NCBI GenBank assembly: GCA_026985625.1 | Contig: JALSQC010000217.1 | Coordinates: forward strand, 1 to 10,683 | Source of the DNA: Bacteroidales bacterium | Lineage (GTDB): Bacteria; Bacteroidota; Bacteroidia; Bacteroidales; JAFGXI01 | Length of the DNA: 10,683 nucleotides | Direction of reading: 5' to 3' | Shown: in pieces, positions 6,709-10,683 of the stretch | How the letters are laid out: every line of letters begins with the position of its first letter | How positions within the stretch are numbered: the first letter of the stretch is position 1 | The notes under the pieces: model-generated | Database searches by the model: none | What the model was told of the DNA's origin: nothing | The model's input: only the letters and a program-made list of their open reading frames with translations | Program-made: the position numbers and the translations under genes

Positions 6709-8115
6709 TTAAAACTGAAAATAAATAAATTCTTGACCTTTACCTCTAAACAAAATAATAACTATTATTAAAATTATAATATAAATAAAATCAATGTTTC
6801 TGCGTATTTTTTTATTAAACAATTTAATTTTATTTATTCCGAATAAAAACCATAATTCTATTAAAATGCCAATTATTACATAAAATAGCGAGTTTAAATT
6901 AATATTAAAATTAGTTGTAAAATTTGTGCTAAGCATTTTTTTTATAATTAATATTGCTTGCGAAAAACTATCGGCTCTAAAAAACACCCAAGCAATTAAA
7001 ACCTCGAACATTACAATTAAATACGACAAATATTTAATTACCGGTATTTTTTGTAATTTAATAATTCGTTCTAAACTAAGAAAAAAAGCATGTAAAGCCC
7101 CCCAAATAACAAAAGTCCACGATGCTCCATGCCAAAATCCCGAAACTATCATAGTTATCCAAGCATTAATATGGCTGCGAATTTTCCCTTTTCGGGAACC
7201 TCCTAAAGGAATATAAACATAATCTTTAAACCATGTAGATAATGATATATGCCAACGATTCCAAAATTCGCGTAACGATTTTGATATATACGGGTGATTA
7301 AAATTTACTCTAAAATTTAAACCCATCCATTTGGCTAAACCGCGAGCAATATCGCTATAACCGCTAAAATCAAAATAAATCTGAAAAGCAAATCCTGTTA
7401 CAGCTAACCACCAAAAAAGTGCCGATTGACTTTGATTAATATCGTTAAATGCACGATTTACCATATCGGCAATATTGTCGGCAAGAACAACTTTTTTAAA
7501 AAAACCTATAATAATTAATTTAAATCCGTTCCAACTTTCTATAGATGATATTTTTTTTATGCGTTTAAGTTGAGGTAATAAATCTTTTGCCCTAACAATT
7601 GGCCCTGCAACAAGCTGAGGAAATAATGCGAGATACGAAAAAAAGTGAAAAATATTTTTTGTGGGATTTAATCTGCCTCTATATATATCAATGGTGTAAC
7701 TCATCGATTGAAAAGTATAAAAACTTATACCAACAGGCAAAATCATCATAAATTCGGGAATGTTGTTTTGCAAATTAATATCGTAACCAAAATAATTAAA
7801 TAGTTTGTCAAAATTTTCGGCAAAGAATCTACTATATTTAAAAATTACTAATGTTCCAATATTTCCTAAAAGAGATAGAGATAGAAAAACTTTTTTATAT
7901 TTAGGCTGTTTTTTTATGTATAATCCTGCCAAATAATCTATTAAGCCACTAAATATTATTAGAAAAACAAATCTCCAATCCCACCATCCATAAAAAATAA
8001 ATGAACTTATGGTAATAAAAATCCAACGATAGTTATTTTTTAATTTATTTATTATTGGTAATAAACTAAAAAAAATAACGGCGTATATTATAAAAATTAA
8101 TGAGTTAAAAAGCAT
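6709..8115 (-). CDS. Membrane-bound O-acyltransferase (MBOAT, AlgI/DltB-like)
   Basis: This 468-residue, polytopic inner-membrane protein has the usual length for bacterial MBOATs that acylate extracytoplasmic glycans. The start MLFNSLIFII is typical of the family. Hydrophobic segments recur throughout, including about 32-60, 78-92, 125-140, 155-170, 195-215, 232-252 and 318-345. Family motifs are LPVGISFYTFQSMSYTIDIY (126-145), FPQLVAGPIVRA (165-176), FDFSGYSDIARGLAKWMG (248-265), NFNHPYISKSLREFWNRWHI (271-290, with His289), YIPLGGSRKG and SGFWHGASWTF (325-335). His329 in the last motif is the conserved catalytic histidine. The family takes an acyl group from a cytoplasmic carrier and passes it through the membrane to a periplasmic partner. 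The SGNH gene starts on the next base after the stop codon (TAA-ATG). No glycan synthesis or export genes are in the window, so alginate or teichoic-acid roles are not implied. Confidence 0.93.
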   Translation of the reverse strand: MLFNSLIFIIYAVIFFSLLPIINKLKNNYRWIFITISSFIFYGWWDWRFVFLIIFSGLIDYLAGLYIKKQPKYKKVFLSLSLLGNIGTLVIFKYSRFFAENFDKLFNYFGYDINLQNNIPEFMMILPVGISFYTFQSMSYTIDIYRGRLNPTKNIFHFFSYLALFPQLVAGPIVRAKDLLPQLKRIKKISSIESWNGFKLIIIGFFKKVVLADNIADMVNRAFNDINQSQSALFWWLAVTGFAFQIYFDFSGYSDIARGLAKWMGLNFRVNFNHPYISKSLREFWNRWHISLSTWFKDYVYIPLGGSRKGKIRSHINAWITMIVSGFWHGASWTFVIWGALHAFFLSLERIIKLQKIPVIKYLSYLIVMFEVLIAWVFFRADSFSQAILIIKKMLSTNFTTNFNINLNSLFYVIIGILIELWFLFGINKIKLFNKKIRRNIDFIYIIILIIVIILFRGKGQEFIYFQF

Positions 8116-8283
8116 TAATTATTTTTTGTGTAAAACTAATATTTTTTAACAGATTATTAATGTAATTTAAATTATGTAATTTATAAAAATTTGTAAATAT
8201 TTAATACGAGTTGTTAAGTTATACTGACAAATTTGAGTTTAACAGGAATAAAATTTATATTTGTGGTATTAATTTTTTATATA
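8116..8283. other. Divergent intergenic region between MBOAT and guaA
   Basis: These 168 bases separate two divergent genes. The right part holds the guaA promoter, described separately. The middle has a 12-base perfect palindrome, TAATTTAAATTA (8163-8174), flanked by two copies of TGTAATTTA (8161-8169 and 8175-8183), which could be a protein-binding site but may be chance in such A/T-rich DNA. On the minus strand, TAGTTTTA (8138-8131) is one base off a -7 box but has no TTG at a proper distance, so the MBOAT promoter is not located. There is no room for a purine riboswitch between the guaA promoter and its start. Confidence 0.5.
8233..8263 (+). promoter_or_regulatory. Bacteroidota-type promoter of guaA
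   Basis: TTG at 8233-8235 and TATATTTG at 8256-8263 match the -33 TTG and -7 TAnnTTTG elements of the Bacteroidota housekeeping sigma factor exactly, with the expected spacing of 20 bases. Transcription should begin about five to seven bases after the -7 box (near 8269), giving a leader of only about 15 bases before the guaA ATG at 8284. Confidence 0.85.
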
Positions 8284-9813
8284 ATGGAAGATAAAATAAT
8301 AATTTTAGATTTTGGTTCTCAATATACTCAACTTATAGCTCGAAAAATAAGAGAATTAAACGTTTTTTGCGAGATATACCCGTATAATAAAATTCCTGAT
8401 ATTGATGATAATACAAAAGGAGTTATTTTATCGGGGAGTCCTTTCTCGGTTCGTGATGATAAAGCTCCAATTCCCAACTTATCAAAAATAAAAGGTTATC
8501 AACCTTTGCTTGGGGTTTGTTATGGAGCACAATACTTGGCTCATAATTACGGAGGCGAGGTTCTCCCGTCAAATAAACGCGAATATGGTAGGGCTAATTT
8601 AAGTTTTATAAATACAGAATCCGACTTGCTTAAAAATATATCAAAAAACACACAAGTTTGGATGTCGCATGGCGATACCATTGCTAAAATTCCGGATAAT
8701 TATGAGATTATAGCAAGCACAAACGATGTTAAAGTAGGAGCTTATAAAATAAAAGATGAAACAACATACGGAATACAATTTCACCCCGAAGTTTATCATA
8801 CTTTAGAGGGAAAAAAAATGCTAGAAAATTTTGTTGTAAATATTTGTGGCTGTAAACAAAATTGGACTCCTGCATCGTTTGTAGAAACAACCATAAATAA
8901 TTTAAAACAAAAGCTCGGCTCCGATAAAGTTATTTTAGGATTATCGGGTGGTGTAGATAGCTCTGTCGCTGCATTTTTGCTACATAAAGCAATAGGAAAA
9001 AACCTTACTTGTATTTTTGTTGATAACGGATTGCTTAGAAAAAATGAATTTAATCAAGTTCTGGAATCGTATAAGGGTTTGGGGCTTAATGTTATTGGAA
9101 TTGATGCTAAGCAAGAATTTTATTCGTCGCTAAAAGGAATCTCGGAGCCTGAGCAAAAAAGAAAAGCTATTGGTAAAACGTTTATTGATATTTTTGATAA
9201 ACAAGCACATAAAATAAATGATGTAAAGTGGTTGGCACAAGGAACAATTTATCCTGATGTAATAGAGAGTGTATCGGTAAAAGGTCCTTCGGCAACAATA
9301 AAATCGCATCATAATGTTGGCGGATTGCCCGATTTTATGAAATTAAAGATTGTAGAACCTCTTAAACTTTTATTTAAGGACGAAGTTCGAAAGGTGGGAA
9401 AAGAATTAGGTTTAAGTAATGAGTTGTTAAACCGACACCCTTTTCCCGGTCCCGGTTTGGCAATAAGAATATTAGGAGATATTACACCCGAAAAGGTAAG
9501 ACTTTTACAAGAAGCTGATTATATTTTTATAAATCAATTAAAAGAGGACAACCTTTACGATAAAGTTTGGCAGGCAGGAGTTATTCTTTTACCTGTTCAA
9601 TCGGTTGGTGTTATGGGTGACGAAAGAACTTACGAACAAGTTGTTGCCTTGCGAGCCGTGCAATCAACCGACGGAATGACTGCAGATTGGGTGCATCTGC
9701 CGTATGAATTTTTAGCAAAAGTTAGTAATAAAATAATTAATCAAGTTAAAGGTATTAATAGGGTTGTTTATGATATAAGTTCTAAACCTCCTGCAACAAT
9801 AGAATGGGAGTAA
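8284..9813 (+). CDS. guaA: GMP synthase (glutamine-hydrolysing)
   Basis: This cytoplasmic enzyme makes GMP from XMP, ATP and glutamine, the last step of guanine nucleotide synthesis. It has 509 residues, full length. The class I glutamine amidotransferase domain (about 4-190) has the nucleophile Cys79 in LLGVCYGAQY and the partner residues His167 and Glu169 in FHPEV. The ATP-pyrophosphatase domain has the P-loop LGLSGGVDSS (218-227), with GGLPDFM, VEPLKLLFKDEVR and RHPFPGPGLAIRILGD further on. The C-terminal dimerisation and XMP-binding part ends SSKPPATIEWE. I choose the ATG at 8284: it places LDFGSQYTQL at the normal distance from the N-terminus, and the frame open from 8233 begins at the promoter's own TTG, upstream of the predicted transcription start. 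It stands alone on the plus strand and converges on the hybrid kinase, 15 bases away. Confidence 0.98.
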   Translation: MEDKIIILDFGSQYTQLIARKIRELNVFCEIYPYNKIPDIDDNTKGVILSGSPFSVRDDKAPIPNLSKIKGYQPLLGVCYGAQYLAHNYGGEVLPSNKREYGRANLSFINTESDLLKNISKNTQVWMSHGDTIAKIPDNYEIIASTNDVKVGAYKIKDETTYGIQFHPEVYHTLEGKKMLENFVVNICGCKQNWTPASFVETTINNLKQKLGSDKVILGLSGGVDSSVAAFLLHKAIGKNLTCIFVDNGLLRKNEFNQVLESYKGLGLNVIGIDAKQEFYSSLKGISEPEQKRKAIGKTFIDIFDKQAHKINDVKWLAQGTIYPDVIESVSVKGPSATIKSHHNVGGLPDFMKLKIVEPLKLLFKDEVRKVGKELGLSNELLNRHPFPGPGLAIRILGDITPEKVRLLQEADYIFINQLKEDNLYDKVWQAGVILLPVQSVGVMGDERTYEQVVALRAVQSTDGMTADWVHLPYEFLAKVSNKIINQVKGINRVVYDISSKPPATIEWE

Positions 9814-9847
9814 AGCAGTAAAAGTCTGTTAGTTTAAATATTTTTTT
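9811..9847. terminator. Possible weak hairpin between convergent guaA and hybrid kinase
   Basis: The arms TAAAGCAG (9811-9818) and CTGT-(TAG)-TTTA (9826-9836) can pair around a seven-base loop, with one G-T pair and a three-base bulge, and a run of seven T follows at 9841-9847. The arms contain the stop codons of both convergent genes. Such a short, bulged stem is weak evidence, and termination could instead occur inside the opposite gene. Confidence 0.2.
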
Positions 9848-10683
9848 ATGATTTTAAAAAGATTATCTTTTACAATTGGTTTTACAATATAGTCGTTACC
9901 GCCTACTGATAAAAATTTTTCTTTATCGCCCGACATTGCAAAAGCAGTTTGTATAATAATTGTTACATTGGTGTTAAATTTACGTATTTCTTTTATAGCA
10001 TCTAATCCGCTTAATTCTGGCAAATGAATATCCATTAATATAATATCGAGATTATTTATTTCCTTGGTTTTTTCTATAGCTTTTAATCCTGTGTCGGCAA
10101 AAAACAAATTTGCTTCTTTTAATATTTCTTTATATAGTAAAATACTGTTTTTATCGTCTTCTACTATTAAAAAATTTTTATTTTTAATATTTATATTCTG
10201 TTTTTCGATTTTATTGTTATGTTTTTTATTTTCTTTAAAAAAAGATAACGGTAATTTAAAATAAAATTCGCTGCCAATATTTTCTTTTGATTCAAAATAT
10301 AATGCTCCTCCTAATTTTTCGCTTAATAATTTACTTATCGACAAACCCAACCCGTAACCTTTGAGTTGTTTTTTTGTTGATTCGGCAATTTGATAAAAAC
10401 GATTAAAAATACAATTTTGTTTATCCTTAGGAATACCAATACCCGAATCTTTAACGCTTATTATCAGGTTATTGTTTTGTGTATTGCACGATATTTTTAC
10501 ATATCCTTTGTTTGTGTATTTAATAGCATTTGTTACTAAGTTATTAATAATTTGTTTTAATCTTAATTCGTCGGATAATATTTGAAAATTTTTATCAATT
10601 TTATAATCTAATATAAGCTCTAAATGTTTTTTTTGAGCATATATAATATTTTGTTCAAAAATCTCTAACAAAACAAGAACATT
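9829..10683 (-). CDS. Hybrid sensor histidine kinase, C-terminal part (5' end outside window)
   Basis: The frame is open to the right edge, leaving 284 visible residues. The sensor region and the phospho-accepting histidine (HisKA) lie outside the window. The visible part begins with the segment linking HisKA to the ATPase domain. The HATPase domain covers about 35-147: N box RLKQIINNLVTNAIKYT (41-57, with Asn48 and Asn52), G1 box DSGIGIP (79-85), F box IFNRFYQ (92-98), and G2 box GYGLGLS (109-115). After a lysine- and asparagine-rich linker comes a receiver domain (about 169-284) with Asp176-Asp177, the phospho-acceptor Asp218 in ILMDIHLPELSG, Thr246, and Lys268 in DYIVKP. All catalytic residues in the visible domains are intact. 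Because it ends in a receiver, it probably feeds a phosphorelay or acts through its own receiver. The signal is unknown. A TTG near 10671 is not a real start, since the homologous sequence continues upstream of it. Confidence 0.93.
   Translation of the reverse strand, partial: NVLVLLEIFEQNIIYAQKKHLELILDYKIDKNFQILSDELRLKQIINNLVTNAIKYTNKGYVKISCNTQNNNLIISVKDSGIGIPKDKQNCIFNRFYQIAESTKKQLKGYGLGLSISKLLSEKLGGALYFESKENIGSEFYFKLPLSFFKENKKHNNKIEKQNINIKNKNFLIVEDDKNSILLYKEILKEANLFFADTGLKAIEKTKEINNLDIILMDIHLPELSGLDAIKEIRKFNTNVTIIIQTAFAMSGDKEKFLSVGGNDYIVKPIVKDNLFKIIKKYLN

Noticed and set aside
6926..7216. Plus-strand open frame of 96 codons inside the MBOAT gene
   Set aside because: Antisense to the conserved HGASW and YIPLGGSR motifs of the acyltransferase. 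No independent support.
8233..8283. N-terminal extension of GuaA that looks like a membrane anchor
   Set aside because: Its TTG start is the -33 element of the guaA promoter and lies upstream of the predicted transcription start. GuaA proteins begin near MEDKIIILDFG.
8116..8283. Purine riboswitch upstream of guaA
   Set aside because: The promoter sits so close to the ATG that the leader is only about 15 bases, too short for an aptamer.
1..10683. Mobile element, defence island or CRISPR array
   Set aside because: No transposase, integrase, phage gene, Cas gene, spaced repeat or tRNA-like attachment site was seen. The genes have similar composition and are mostly core or envelope functions.

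Overview
The window is AT-rich (roughly 30% G+C by eye) and looks chromosomal, from a member of the Bacteroidota. Four things point there. guaA has a textbook Bacteroidota promoter (TTG, 20 bases, TATATTTG) instead of a -35/-10 pair. The genes lack clear Shine-Dalgarno sequences. There is a GldI-like FKBP lipoprotein next to a DHH phosphoesterase. There is also an exported protein of the lamin-tail/sugar-binding type common in this phylum. I cannot name a genus.

Layout. From 8115 down to base 1, eight genes lie on the minus strand: a membrane-bound O-acyltransferase (6709-8115), a membrane-anchored SGNH-type protein (5347-6708), a DHH/DHHA1 phosphoesterase (4295-5332), a GldI-like peptidyl-prolyl isomerase lipoprotein (3757-4314), a LuxR-type response regulator (3117-3764), a YifB/ComM-type AAA+ ATPase (1468-3009), an OmpA-family protein (740-1456), and the N-terminal part of a large secreted protein that runs off the left edge (1-706). 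The first five are tightly packed: a stop directly abutting a start, a 14-base gap, then overlaps of 20 and 8 bases. A 107-base A/T-rich gap separates them from the last three, which are again close together (gaps of 11 and 33 bases). On the plus strand, guaA (GMP synthase, 8284-9813) diverges from the acyltransferase across a 168-base region. At the right edge a hybrid histidine kinase (9829 to beyond 10683, minus strand) converges on guaA with only 15 bases between them. All non-coding stretches are shorter than 300 bases. I see no RNA genes, insertion sequences or CRISPR arrays.

How the genes may work together. Most of the minus-strand block concerns the cell envelope. The acyltransferase and SGNH protein form a recognisable two-gene module that should move acyl groups (often acetyl) across the inner membrane onto a periplasmic or surface glycan. 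The GldI-like lipoprotein is a periplasmic folding factor of the kind linked to gliding and type IX secretion in relatives. The OmpA-like and lamin-type proteins are exported envelope or surface proteins. The response regulator is translationally coupled to the GldI-like gene and has no kinase beside it. guaA, the DHH phosphoesterase and the ComM-like ATPase are housekeeping genes. Nothing here is clearly a new system. The best candidates for a second look are the SGNH protein with its extra beta-rich C-terminal domain, and the coupling of a GldI-like lipoprotein to an orphan response regulator.
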